Shown here: positions 1-10,848 of the stretch, piece after piece
Position numbering within the stretch: the first letter of the stretch is position 1
Layout: every line of letters starts with the position of its first letter
Assembly (NCBI GenBank): GCA_016648135.1
Contig: JADDOH010002557.1
Span: 41,618-105,617, forward strand
Origin: Agrypnia vestita
Lineage: Eukaryota > Arthropoda > Insecta > Trichoptera > Phryganeidae
DNA: 64,000 nt
Direction: 5' to 3'
Notes under the pieces: generated by a model
The model's input: the letters and a program-made list of their open reading frames with translations, nothing else
The model's database searches: none
Told to the model about the DNA's origin: nothing
Program-made: the position numbers and the translations under genes

Positions 1-342
1 TTAACTGTGTACCAATTTAAATCTATTAATATCTTTTCAATTTTTGGGATTATATTTCTTTTGAGAATCATTCTCGTCGCTCTGTTTTGTTGAATTTGCA
101 TTATTTTATGTCTAAGGCCAATACGACCAAAGTACCCAAATTTAGATTTTGACTTGCCAGACCTCACTTGGTAATAAGCTTCTGATACGAACGGACGTGC
201 TCGCACTGCCCCTCGTGACGGAAATTTATTAACAAGGCAACCTGAAGATGCCTGTTGTGATTCAGGCGAAATGTCGGTTGACGAATGGTCCTTCTGAGGA
301 CCAGATTTTGACGCGGGTTACCCCCAAAGAAAATAATACTAA

Positions 343-344
343 CG

Positions 345-375
<31 letters not shown>

Positions 376-514
376 TAAGAAATAAATAAATGAAATTAAG
401 AGAAACACACAAATATCAAATGATAAAATTGAAAAATTAAATGCTGGAACCTGGATTCGAACCACGGACCTTTGTCTTACGCGGACAACGTGATACCAAT
501 TTCACTATCCCAGC
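343..514 (-). mobile_element. tRNA-headed SINE with (TA)n tail
   Basis: Read on the minus strand this is a head (514-442), a ~70-bp AT-rich body (441-371) and a (TA)n tail (370-343), the layout of a tRNA-derived SINE. The head has a perfect box A (TAGTGAAATTG) and box B (GGTTCGAATCC). The same body without a head recurs twice as an inverted pair at 718-929. A RNA polymerase III internal promoter is implied by known SINE biology. No target-site duplication was found, so the ends are approximate. Confidence 0.7.
442..514 (-). tRNA. tRNA-like SINE head, full cloverleaf, probably not a working tRNA
   Basis: The 73 nt fold as a tRNA: 7-bp acceptor (one G-U), 4-bp D stem (GTGA/TCAC), perfect 5-bp anticodon stem (TTGTC/GACAA), 5-nt variable loop, T stem with 4 of 5 pairs and a TTCGAAT T loop. 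The anticodon loop reads CGCGTAA, so the formal anticodon is CGT (Thr), but position 33 is G instead of the near-invariant U. With the attached SINE body and tail, a SINE head or tRNA pseudogene is more likely than a functional tRNA. Confidence 0.55.
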
Positions 515-717
515 CACTTAATAAGTCGTCAATATTTGATAGTTATATGTTTCTCTTTGAATTATTAATTCACTTATTTATATTATTCCATTTTTATTAG
601 GAGAGTAATCGTTTATTGCGAGAATATCAAACGAAGCTTTGACGTCTTCCCGCTAGTCGATTTCCGAAAAATGGAAGTATTCTTTGCTAAACTGCAAATT
701 AAGTATATATATTATTT

Positions 718-929
718 ATATTTTTCATTTATTTACGGAAGCGAGTCGCGTAATATTTATTAATAAATAAATGAAATTAAGAGAAACACACAAATATCAA
801 ATAATAAAACTGAAAAATTAAATTTTCAGTTTTATTATTTGATATTTGTGTGTTTCTCTTAATTTCATTTATTTATTTCTTAATAAATATTACGGGACTC
901 GCTTCCATAAATAAATGAAAAATATAAAT
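718..929. repeat. Inverted pair of headless SINE bodies
   Basis: A ~105-bp imperfect palindrome centred near 824. Each arm carries the same AT-rich body found next to the tRNA head at 371-441, followed by a shared outer segment ending in a GCGAGTC/GACTCGC motif. (TA)n and (CA)n follow on the right to about 961. Neither copy retains the tRNA head. A large hairpin could form. Confidence 0.75.
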
Positions 930-1375
930 AACATATATATATATATACACACACACACACATATTCTTACATTGCAATAAATAATTTTTTAAGAAGAAAT
1001 TACCAAAAAATTTTAATTCTCTAAGGTGCACGATTTAACTACTGCTAACTCCAGTAGTGATTTCTATCCAAAAAAACTATGACTTTTCTGAAAATGTCTC
1101 ACCATAGTTATTCACATCAAACATTTCACTAATTAATGATCCTGAAAATATATTAAATATTAAATGGCAATATCACAGAGCCTATGGTTGTTGACTAAAC
1201 CCAAAATATTTGCAATGAAACTTTTATCTAACACGTAAGAGAGCAAAGTAGAAGAAGCTTCCATCAATCTCTGGTGGCATTGCACTCCGTGTCAAAGTTC
1301 ACTTGCGTATTATACTTTAAGGAATTCATTCTAAATTGTAGTTAGGAAATAATAACAGAATATCAACCCCTATAA
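930..1375. other. AT-rich spacer
   Basis: Begins with TA/CA microsatellite. No exon, RNA gene or recognisable element end was found in the remainder. Confidence 0.5.
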
Positions 1376-1965
1376 GGCCCGGTTGTGCCATCTAAAGTAA
1401 CTTTTTTTATTAAAACGGATTGCGCCATCGATGGTAAAAAATATTTTACTCGCCGAAGTACATACACGAGTAACTTTTTTTACTCTCCAATATCGGTGGG
1501 TAAAGGTAAAAACGTTGGTAAAAAAAATGGCCGTCCTTTCACAGCTGATTTGAAAATGTGACATTTGTCCATATAGGCAATTGTCATTTGAATTTTGTCA
1601 CTGTCATTGTTGTATTGAGATTTGTAAAGACTAAAATGAATCTTTTAATTTCGCGTTATTTTAGCGATGGATTGACGTTTGTTTGGTTTGTTTCTTAGGA
1701 TAGAGTGGTTTGTTTGAACTGGTTTTGAACCGCCAAAGTACGTATTGCCAGTGGTGAAAAACTGAAACAAATGAAATTCCATATACAAATGCGGTATTTG
1801 AGGTTTATTCCGCTTGGCACCCTATTAGCCTTATTATTGGTTTGACAGTGGTAAAAAAGACGTTTGTGCAACCCGCAATCGAGTGCTCTCAGCTGAGAGT
1901 AAAAAAGTTACTCGGGTAAAAAAGTTTACTTGAGTAAAATTTACTTCAGATGGCGCAACGGGGCC
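1376..1965. mobile_element. PIF/Harbinger-like MITE
   Basis: About 590 bp with imperfect terminal inverted repeats: left GGCCCGGTTGTGCCATCT, right (reverse complement) GGCCCCGTTGCGCCATCT. Both ends are flanked by TAA (1373-1375 and 1966-1968), matching the 3-bp TWA duplications of the PIF/Harbinger superfamily. No transposase frame. A related longer element lies at 39869-40829. Confidence 0.75.
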
Positions 1966-2373
1966 TAAGGGTTGCGGGATAGAAATGGAAAATTTCCTTA
2001 AAGATGCCACTAACCCCTATCAGTGTTGACTTTTATTCCTTTTTACTCCCTTTATATTAACTCGTGTTGTCTGCTTGCTTGCTTGCCGTCGAAAAAACTT
2101 TGGATCAATTTTTAACCCTTTTCCCGTGATCCAATCGAGCTGAAACTTTGCAAGCAGACTCGTGGCGACTATCAAGAAGATCCATCAAATTTTCGTTAAA
2201 AAATAATAATAATGATATGACTAGTATCAATGGGACCAGTGAAACACATGGTACTGCTGAAATCCTAGCATGTTTATTAATACAGAAGTCATATACACAA
2301 CAAATAGTGGTAAAATCAAGTAAGGTTATGATCTTGTCTAGAGAGGGTGAGTGGATCTCTACTCTGATGGTCT
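1966..2373. other. Unassigned spacer left of the LINE
   Basis: No recognisable gene. It may include the outermost 5' part of the LINE that follows, but no boundary or duplication is visible. Confidence 0.4.
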
Positions 2374-2940
2374 GATGGTCTCCGTCGATAGATCTCGAAG
2401 TCGGTTGTAGAAATTGAAGTTCGGTGGCGTCAGCTCAATCAGATATCAGTAGGTGGTAGCTACTGAAGTTCGTACTTCCGCCTATTGGAAATGTTGATGG
2501 TCTCCGTCGACAACTCCCGAAGTCGAGTGAAGAGGTTGAAATTCTGCGACGTCAGCTCAATCAGATATCTGGTAGGTGGGTGATACTGAAGTCGTAATTC
2601 CGAAAATGTCCGATGGTCTCCATCGATAGATCTCAAAGTCGGTAGAAGAAAGTGAAGTTCTGCGACGTCAGCTCAATCAGATATCTGTAGGTGGTAGATA
2701 CTGAAGTTCGTATTTCCGAAAATTGGAAATGCCCGATGATCTCCATTGATAATTCTCAAAGTCGATTGAAAAAGTTGAAGTTCTGCGGCGTCAGCTCAAT
2801 CAGATATCAGTAAGTGGTAATTACTGAAGCGCGTATTTCCGCCTAGTGGAAATGTTTGATGGTCTCTGTCGATAAAATCCTCATAGTCGTCTGAAAAGTT
2901 GCTTCGTATGACAATCGATGACGTCAGCTTAAATCGTATA
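2374..2940 (+). repeat. Tandem ~122-bp monomer array, probable LINE 5' UTR
   Basis: A unit starting GATGGTCTCC recurs at 2374, 2496, 2612, 2735 and 2858 (spacings 122, 116, 123 and 123 bp), about 4.6 diverged copies. Each contains a conserved GTCAGCTCAATCAGATATC-type block. The array ends directly before the LINE reading frame. Tandem 5' monomers acting as promoters are known in some LINEs, notably mouse L1; that role is inferred here only from position. Confidence 0.75.
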
Positions 2941-3016
2941 ATGGACAGACATGGAATGTCCAACCTACAAAAGACAACTTGAAAACCAAAAAAGAAAAAT
3001 TAACTATCAACAATAG

Positions 3017-4585
3017 CAACCAAAAAGACAAGATGAAAACAAAACAAATCTGAAAATACTATACCTTAATATCCGAAGCCTCAAGCCAAAAGTGGATGAA
3101 CTGAACATACTACAAAACAAAATGCCACACATACTCGTCCTCACAGAAACATGGCTAAAAACACATGAAGCTGAGTTATACAAAATTAATAACTACAACG
3201 GAGTTCACTCTTGCAGAAACAGCAAAGGCGGAGGGGTCTCTATATATGTACACAAAAACCTAGACTTTGACGTACATAAAGAGGAAACATACAAAGACGT
3301 AAATAATCTATTAAAAATTAAAATCATCAAACCAAACATTTGCATCATTGCTATCTACAGGCAGCCAAACAAAGAAAACGAAAGCGACTACATTCAATAC
3401 CTTGAACAAAACATTTCAAACATACAGAATAAAGACAAGACAATCATCATTGGCGACACAAACATCAATCTACTAAAAATAAATGACAGATCCGTAGAAG
3501 ACTACAAAAATGTACTAAAAAGTAAAAACTTTGAAATATTAAATAAAATAGATGAACAAAACTATACCAGAGAAAACAATCGAGGCGACAACACAATAAT
3601 AGACCATGTGTCTACAAATATCACATACGAAATACCACCAACATTAAAGCTAACGGAAACCCCTCTCAGTGACCATAAATCAATCGAGATTGAATTCGAA
3701 ATACCAACAAAGACAGGAAGCAGAAAACAAGAGTACACAAACAAATTAACTGACTACAAAAAGCTCATTATAAACCTCGAAAAAACACTAAAAAATAATA
3801 CAATAAACACCTTTGCCGAATTACAACTCATCATAAATGAAGAGCTAAACAAAACAACCCAGACAACAAAAAGAAAATATACAAACAGTATTAAAGAAGG
3901 ATGGCTGACAAAAGACATTTTCCAAAAGATTAAAATAAGAGACGAAGCATACAAAACAATGAAAAACAAAACGCATAGCACCGAACTTATAAAATATTAT
4001 AACTACTGCCAAAAAGACGTAAAACCATCCATAAAAAAAAGCAAAAAATATCACTATAGTGCGCAACTAAACAACGCTGAGGGTAACAGCAAAAAACTCT
4101 GGAAAATCGTCAATAGCATTTTATCTCACTCAGACATTAAAAAAACCAACATAAAAAGAATAAAGAAAGAAGATGGAACTATCACAGAAGATCCGCAAGA
4201 AATAGTGAAAACCATAAACACTTTCTTCTCTACAGTCGGAGAAAACCTAGCAACACAAATCAATGAACCGAAAAAAGCAACACCACCACAAGACCCAAAA
4301 ACGAACGCCTCAATGTACCTCAGACAAACCACAGACAGACAAATCAAGCTAATAATAAAAAATCTAAAAAAAAATGCATCCCCCGGATATGACAAGATCA
4401 GAACATCAACACTCAAAATCATACAAGACACAGTAATACCCACCATCACAAGACTCATAAATAGACACATGAAACTCGGAATTTTCCACAATGAGCTGAA
4501 AATAGCCAGAATAACCCCAATACACAAGAGTGGCAAAAAAGACGAAGCCAGCAACTACAGACCCATAGCAAACCTCACTGTATAA
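3017..4585 (+). CDS. LINE endonuclease plus start of reverse transcriptase (frameshifted)
   Basis: Open from 3017, after an in-frame stop, to TAA at 4583-4585. It encodes an apurinic-type endonuclease followed by the RT N-terminus. Visible endonuclease motifs in order: LNIRSLKPK near the start, LTETWL with the catalytic Glu, GGGVSIYV, AIYRQPN, IIIGDTNINL and SDHKS. Later motifs belong to the RT: SPGYDKI, then NYRPIANLT at the end. This order marks a CR1/L2/Jockey-group non-LTR retrotransposon, which transposes by target-primed reverse transcription. No ATG lies before the endonuclease core, so the true start is missing, non-AUG or upstream. The frame then shifts by one base into the RT frame beginning at 4582. 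No separate ORF1 protein was found. Confidence 0.85.
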   Translation, partial: QPKRQDENKTNLKILYLNIRSLKPKVDELNILQNKMPHILVLTETWLKTHEAELYKINNYNGVHSCRNSKGGGVSIYVHKNLDFDVHKEETYKDVNNLLKIKIIKPNICIIAIYRQPNKENESDYIQYLEQNISNIQNKDKTIIIGDTNINLLKINDRSVEDYKNVLKSKNFEILNKIDEQNYTRENNRGDNTIIDHVSTNITYEIPPTLKLTETPLSDHKSIEIEFEIPTKTGSRKQEYTNKLTDYKKLIINLEKTLKNNTINTFAELQLIINEELNKTTQTTKRKYTNSIKEGWLTKDIFQKIKIRDEAYKTMKNKTHSTELIKYYNYCQKDVKPSIKKSKKYHYSAQLNNAEGNSKKLWKIVNSILSHSDIKKTNIKRIKKEDGTITEDPQEIVKTINTFFSTVGENLATQINEPKKATPPQDPKTNASMYLRQTTDRQIKLIIKNLKKNASPGYDKIRTSTLKIIQDTVIPTITRLINRHMKLGIFHNELKIARITPIHKSGKKDEASNYRPIANLTV

Positions 4586-5841
4586 TATTTGAAAAAGTAA
4601 TACACAAAAGACTACTCGAACACTTGAATAAACTCAACATACTGACGAAAACACAGCACGGCTTTCAAGAAAAAAAGGGAACCACCACAGCCATGATAAA
4701 CTTATTAAATTACTTACAGACAAAAATTGACGAAGGGAAAAGCGTGACCGGACTCTTTTTCGATTTTAAAAAAGCATTTGACATGGTACATCTGACTACC
4801 CTAGTCAACAAATTATCAAAAATCGGAATCACTGGCAACGTCCTAAACATTTTCGACAGCTACCTAAAAGACAGAAAGCAATACACCACACTACACGAAA
4901 CCACAAGTACATATATGAATGTCAGCTATGGTGTCCCACAGGGATCAATCCTAGGACCATTACTCTATATAATATACATAAACGACCTGGAGCAGCTAAA
5001 TATTAAAGGCAAAATAATACTCTATGCGGACGACCTCGGAATATTTTACGAAAACAATAATGACATAGAAACCACAAAAAAAATCAACAAAGACATAGAC
5101 ATATTAACTGTATGGACAAAAAGAAATATACTAACTTTAAACGCTCAAAAATGTAACTACATTAACTTTGAGGCCAAACGGAAAACGTATAAAATGGACA
5201 TAAAAATACATAATGAAACACTTACTGAACTAGAAAATACTAAATATTTAGGACTCAACATAGACAGACATCTCAAATGGACCTTTCAAATAGACAAAGT
5301 AACTGACTCACTGACAAAACTGACCAGCCTATTCCACAAAATACACGAAATCACACCAAAGACCGTAAAAATTCTGATGTACCAGGCATACGTCAAGAGT
5401 AGAATAGAATACTTGATACCCTTCTGGGGAACCGGAAACAAAACTAACCTAAACAGACTCCAACGACAGCAAAACAAAATATTAAAAATGGTCTATGATC
5501 TGAAATACCGGACACCAACTGAAACTGTATACCGTATAACACAACAATTAAACATCGAAAGCATTACAAAAATCGAAACACTTAAAATCATTCACAAACT
5601 AGCAATTGGCGAAATACAAGACGAAGACATAAAATTAGACAAAATACACGAAAAACACCAACACAACACTAGAATGGCTCAAAACTATCACATAACACAT
5701 TCCAAAACAAAAACAGGACAATCCCGACTAATTTACAATGGACTAAAACTGTACAATGACCTGCCACAACAGACCAGAAAACTGACCACTGACAAATTCA
5801 AAACAGATGTGACAAAAATATTAAAACTCGGCCAACTATAA
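4582..5841 (+). CDS. LINE reverse transcriptase, continues the endonuclease frame after a 1-base shift
   Basis: This frame joins directly to the preceding one through a single-base shift near 4580, with stop TAA at 5839-5841. Numbering residues from 4624, RT motifs are FFDFKKAFD at about 45-53 (first catalytic Asp), GVPQGSILGPLLY at about 103-115 and YADD at 134-137 (catalytic Asp pair). A thumb/connection region and a C-terminal tail follow with no further stops. TTG at 4624 is internal, not a true start. With one visible lesion the copy looks recently inserted, and its short AT-rich 3' tail begins near 5860. Confidence 0.88.
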   Translation: MIFEKVIHKRLLEHLNKLNILTKTQHGFQEKKGTTTAMINLLNYLQTKIDEGKSVTGLFFDFKKAFDMVHLTTLVNKLSKIGITGNVLNIFDSYLKDRKQYTTLHETTSTYMNVSYGVPQGSILGPLLYIIYINDLEQLNIKGKIILYADDLGIFYENNNDIETTKKINKDIDILTVWTKRNILTLNAQKCNYINFEAKRKTYKMDIKIHNETLTELENTKYLGLNIDRHLKWTFQIDKVTDSLTKLTSLFHKIHEITPKTVKILMYQAYVKSRIEYLIPFWGTGNKTNLNRLQRQQNKILKMVYDLKYRTPTETVYRITQQLNIESITKIETLKIIHKLAIGEIQDEDIKLDKIHEKHQHNTRMAQNYHITHSKTKTGQSRLIYNGLKLYNDLPQQTRKLTTDKFKTDVTKILKLGQL

Positions 5842-5969
5842 AAAAATTCCTTTGTATCTAAATTATATTATTATATTTTCTTATATTGAATCATGGTAAA
5901 ATGTTACCCATAAACCTCTTAGGTTTCCATTACTTTTTAAATAAAAAAAAAATAATAAAATAAATAATA

Positions 5970-6260
5970 GGTACATCGAGTAGTCTCCCTTCAGCGCTGG
6001 GTTAGGCAGAGGAGCTGGTAGCCCATGCTTTCTTCTTTCTTCTCGGGAGCTCTTCTTGCTGGCTGGAACCGAGAACGAGACGTCGAAATGACCTTTCTTA
6101 TATTTGCTGTGGTGAGTCCGTTCACAAGCCGTTCCGCGCGTGTTCCTCCAATAGCTTACACCGCCACTGGGTCCGCTCGGTGGTGGGGGCCCCACGTAAA
6201 TACCGCGGCTGGCCGGCTCCGCCTCCTCACTCGCCGTGCGCTTCACCCCGGTGTATGATG
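5970..6260. other. GC-rich island of unknown origin
   Basis: Sharply more GC-rich than its surroundings. Open frames exist on both strands: the minus frame from 6246 is rich in Pro, Ser and Lys, and the plus frame starts at 6025. Neither shows a motif I recognise. It lies in an ERK intron just after the LINE and could be transposon-derived or an unrecognised fragment. Confidence 0.3.
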
Positions 6261-6740
6261 CTTACGACACGGTATTGTAATAGCTGTAAATTTTATTTCA
6301 GAATAATTTTATGTTGGCATTCTCTCTCTATCAGGTCGGAAAGGAGAGCGGTGTTCCGTCGCATATATTCAGCTTATATCAATAATTATAGTATAATTTT
6401 GGATTTTTCAAATTTTTAATAGTTTTTTCATACAAGTTGAATGGAGATTCCGACGCATATGGTACAAAACCCGAAAATGAGAAAGGGCGTATTGTAAAAA
6501 CTTGGTTTTTATGGGTTACTTTTTTATTTTCTTTCAAAAACTATAAATTCTTCATCGATGATCGGCAATCTTCGTTAAAACACGAATCGACGAAAGTCGA
6601 CGATTTGCAATCAAACGGTTAAGCATGATTTTTTGTGGGATATTTATTTTGTTTACTTATTTTTTTTGATGCGTGTACACAAATGAGACTTTTTAGAAAA
6701 AAAAAACACTTTATTTAATTTATCATATTTTCTGTCTCAG
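6261..6740. other. ERK intron sequence before the penultimate exon
   Basis: AT-rich and ends in a polypyrimidine run plus CAG acceptor (ag at 6739-6740). The exon that should precede this one in ERK was not found anywhere from position 1, so it lies left of the window. Confidence 0.6.
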
Positions 6741-6929
6741 GCCCGTGGCTACCTGGAGTCACTCCCCTTCAAGCCGCGCGTACCGTGGACTCGTCTCTTC
6801 CCCTCGGCCGACCCACGTGCCCTGGACCTACTGGACCGCATGCTGACCTTTAATCCGCACCGCCGTGCCACTGTGGAGCAGGCTTTGGCACATCCCTATC
6901 TCGAGCAGTATTATGAACCTAATGATGAG
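6741..6929 (+). CDS. rl: ERK-type MAP kinase, penultimate coding exon
   Basis: Encodes 63 residues of the kinase C-lobe of an ERK1/2-type MAP kinase (rolled in Drosophila), the terminal Ser/Thr kinase of the Ras-Raf-MEK cascade. Diagnostic stretches are [26 protein letters not shown] and [14 protein letters not shown], covering the end of the catalytic domain. The exon is in frame, bounded by CAG at 6738-6740 and GT at 6930-6931. It ends in YEPNDE, part of the common-docking region; vertebrate ERK2 and Drosophila have YDP here, so the first docking acid is Glu, a conservative change, and the second Asp is kept. Upstream exons are outside the window. Confidence 0.93.
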
Positions 6930-7229
6930 GTCTCTATGTTTGCATTACATTCAACTTAATTAGACCAGATTAAAATCTGATGCATTGTGATTAAAAAATA
7001 TTCAAGCACAAATTCTATATGTTTAGAGAATAAAGTATGGATTTGACATTTGTGGTAATTATTCAAAAAAGGAATATGTATAAGTATACAGGCTGAATGT
7101 TTGGTAGTCAATTAGTTTTGGCTATAATGGATATGAAAGTACCACTAACATACTTTATGCTTATAGATGTGGTGATACATCACACATTGAGTTTTCCAAA
7201 TTCCATTTATTAGTACAAACGGGTTAACG

Positions 7230-7735
7230 TTTTAATATTTTATTTAACATTTGTGACCCGGCCCGTCTTTGCCTAGTACAGTTTTGTTTTTATAGTGATT
7301 TATAAATAAAAAGCGTTTTAAAATCAAGAAAAAACGTAAAAATTTCTTGCAAATTTAAAACATTATAACTTTATTAATATTGAATATTTCTTAATTTCCT
7401 TAGTACGGATTTTAGATAATAAAGTATACTCTATACATATAAAAAAACATATTATGCGTACATATAGATACTCATTAAAAATTAGTGCCGCCTAGGAGAC
7501 TAAAAACGATTTTTTGGTAGCGGCCTGTCGATTAATGCTTATATTTTATTAATTATTTTAAATAGTGTCCAGTTTATTACTTTTATATGATAAAATAGGT
7601 TCTATCTTAGTTATTTTCCTAAAAAAAATTGCAGTCTAGAGTATACATTCTGATATAAATTAATAATAAAAACCCACATTTTCATAAAAAAAAATGCTGA
7701 AATATGCATTTGCAGTGAATGTTCAGCCTTAAAAG
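7230..7735. repeat. ERK-intron repeat, copy 1
   Basis: Resembles 9190-9690 in the same orientation and 10849-11395 inverted. Shared blocks are an AT-rich stretch ending in a TATTGAATATTTCTTAAT motif, a GCGGCCTGT block and an end reading GCAGTGAATGT. It is degraded and has lost its outer end. Confidence 0.7.
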
Positions 7736-8224
7736 AAAGATACATATATGCTAACACTGACTTTTTTGTAGATCATTTAATTTTACACAATTCTTTCCTA
7801 CACAATTTTTTTGTATCTCTAACAGACAAGGCAGAGTTTTCCATGAGAGCGCTTAGCAGCAAATTTTTTCCCAACTTCATTCACTTATACCACTAATGCT
7901 CAGTTCCTATGTGCTATGGCTATTTTTAATACACAAAAATCTTCCTGGAGAAATACAGACCATAACAGTAAAAACTGCATACAAATTCATTCAAGAGACA
8001 GAGGGACAGACACTCGCCTGAGACCTCCTTTTATACTATTGCCTTGTGTCGTGTCTGCAGGAGGTTTAATGGAAAAGCTGTAAATTAATTAGCGATTTAT
8101 TAATTACCTATTCAATGTACAAAGTCACTTTACACTATTAAACTTAACGCTATTCTTTAAATTACACTATTTCGTAATATATCAATCACAAATAATTACT
8201 TTATTGTTGCTGGAACACTTTATT

Positions 8225-9687
8225 TAAGGCGGTTCATACAATTTTCAAGCTTTCAAAAGAGCCGATATGCATCGATAGATCATGCTACTTCAATACGAGA
8301 TCGAGACATGAACAAACGTCATATCAGATAAACTTTGCACGAGCGTGCATTTACATGTCATTGAAAGACAGAAAGGTTGCGAGGAAACAAGATAACCATA
8401 CGGAGTACCGACGTATAAAATATGTGGGAACGCAAGTCATGTTCGCGTACTATTATTAGAATTTTAAATGTTTTAAGTCTAGAATTTACAAAAGCGTATT
8501 TATATTTCTCCAATAATTTTTGTGTTGTAAAAAAATAGTAAACAACAATTTTTCTTATATCACTGTTTTTTAATTTAAAACTTGTGTCATATAAGCAGAT
8601 TTAGATATTATTTTGACTTCCGACTGAAATGTCAAAACACCTGTGAATTTAATTCAATTCAAATATTTTTTTATCTAAAATAAACCAAAAACTACTCCAA
8701 CAATATGTATTGAATTAAAAAGAAAATTAACAACCATTTATCTATATTTTAAAAATTATGTCGTAAATTAATATCTTACTTGACTTTATAAATTACAATG
8801 ACATCTTCGCGAATATACCGCCGCCTAAAGGTCACAAAGCTCGCGTATGACAGACATTCTGACGAGCGTTCAATGTGAGTTAATCAGTAGAAAAGCAAAA
8901 TAATATTAAATTAGTTTAAAAAAACCTTATTATCTGCGACAAATAGATTGCTTTCGAATATATAACATGGTATTATTTTGAACTAATGTCAAATTTGGCA
9001 TAAAAACACGTTTAAAGTGATTTTTTTATGAAAAAGTGTATGGACTACAGAGGAACGTCCGCCTCTTCCGCACGGCACGCGGCATCTGATTCAAAACTGC
9101 GCTATTTCTTTACACATTTCACACTTTAGAATTTTTTTTTTAAAATAATAATTAACGTATTTTTATAAAAAATGTAGCTTTTTAATAGTGAATGAAGACT
9201 TAAAGTGCGAATATAGATACAATATATCGTTTAAAATCATCTTTTTATATGAATAAACAATATTTGAAAAGCATCAAAATCGTAAAAATTTCTAGCATCT
9301 TTGAAACATTATAATTTTTATTAATATTGAATATTTCTTAATATCCTACGTACGGATTCTAGGTAATTAAGTAAACTTTATGCGGAAAAAAAAAACATAT
9401 TATGCTTACATACAAATTTTCAACGAACGAATCTCCTCCCAGGAACATTAAAAACGTTTTTTTTGCCGCGGCCTGTGGATTAATGCCTATATTTTTCTTA
9501 TTTATTGTAAATAATGTTCAGTTTATTACTTTTATATATATATATAAGAACAAAGGTTCTATCTAAGTTATCGACCTAAAAAAATTGCAATCTATCATAT
9601 AAATTCTGATATAAATGAATAATAAAAACCCACATTTTCGTAAAAAACGCCGAAATATGCATTCGCAGTGAATGTACCGCCTTAACA
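8225..9687. mobile_element. ERK-intron repeat, copy 2, with inverted ends and TTAA flanks
   Basis: The best-preserved copy. The left end reads TTAAGGCGGTTCAT and the right end, reverse complemented, TTAAGGCGGTACAT, so a ~17-bp inverted repeat abuts TTAA at each side. That resembles a piggyBac-type target duplication, but no transposase frame is present and the superfamily is unproven. Non-coding. Confidence 0.55.
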
Positions 9688-10008
9688 TTCACTAGAACAT
9701 TCCATCCAGTTTTCGCTCGCAGTAATCACTCCGGTTTATTTCGCCTTTTTAGTAAGAACTTTGCTGGATTATTCTCTTGGTATTTGTCGCTTTGCAATTT
9801 CACGACTGGGCACACCTGGCCATCGCCTGCGAAGTACTTTGCAGTGATTTCGCACTGTAATCAACTGTCAACAACAACAACTCATGTGTCGCGGCCGGCG
9901 CTTGTATTTATATCAGAAGGCTGATACTCTCGTACATTCTGGATTATATTCATGTTTAGGAGAAGATTCTCGTGGCTTCTTGGCTTTTCTAGGTATTTCT
10001 CGAATGTT

Positions 10009-10308
10009 TCAGACGCCTCCAGAAGGCTGTGGATCACCATAGGCCGTTCTCAATTTTTCGATCGTGTTGTGACAAGTGACATAAGAATGCATAATTCTTT
10101 TTGGCATCTCGTTACGTAATGTATTGATTTCGTACCATTTATTACATTTTTTCAGTCTATAAATAATGCATACATTGTATCGCTGTACCTCTCCAATAAA
10201 GTCTAAGTCTTGTCCTTGGAGAGGGATTTTTCTTACTGTTTTCAAGTTAAGGTAAACACTTGCGCTAAAATATGATTTGCTCAATGGTCTCCAGTTACAT
10301 ATCCACAT
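10009..10308 (-). other. Unrecognised minus-strand open frame in the ERK intron
   Basis: Encodes up to 99 residues from ATG at 10308. It has several aromatic and cysteine residues and no motif, signal peptide or membrane segment I can name. It lies between two repeat copies and has no visible splice context. Chance open frame, decayed transposon gene or a nested exon are all possible. Confidence 0.15.
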
Positions 10309-10848
10309 TTGTTGTCATACTCTTAAATTATTATTAAGGCGATCATCTGATGGGCAGAGAGTTAAGTTTTTGTTCAAATCTATGTAAAAAAAATGCAGGG
10401 TATGGAGTTTGTCAAAGGGGGCTTTCCCACAGTACCTTAGTTCGTGTAAGCAGTACATGACGATGTCATTATTTTGATTATACAATTTGATTTGGTTACC
10501 TTTTCGTACAAAAATGAGTTAGAAAATGCAAGAGAAGCTGAGAGAAAAAGCGAGATAGTTGTTTTTCATTTTCACAAATTCCTTTATTTTTTATCACAAT
10601 TTCAATCATGGAACTTGGCATCCAATTTGGCATGGAACTCACCAAATTTTAGAGACAATCTAAAATTTTCTCATACACACAATTTTCATAATTGTTTTGA
10701 GGTTTTCGTTTCACAAAGGCTTTAATACATTTGTATCAATCTGGTCTGGACTGGTTTCCGGGTTAATCCAATGTTGCTACACCATATTTCCTTGATCTAA
10801 AAATAATTTGATAAGTTAGGCTTTCTTTTAAATTTTTTTTATGTTAAG

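Noticed and set aside
343..370. (TA)n as a stand-alone microsatellite
   Set aside because: Better explained as the 3' tail of the tRNA-headed SINE.
442..514. Functional tRNA-Thr(CGT)
   Set aside because: Position 33 is G, one T-stem mismatch, and it is continuous with a SINE body and tail.
2148..2375. 75-codon + frame left of the LINE
   Set aside because: No motif, runs into the tandem array; chance frame.
3562..4554. Several hydrophobic minus-strand frames under the LINE
   Set aside because: Shadows of the A-rich LINE coding strand; membrane-like only because AAA-rich codons reverse to TTT.
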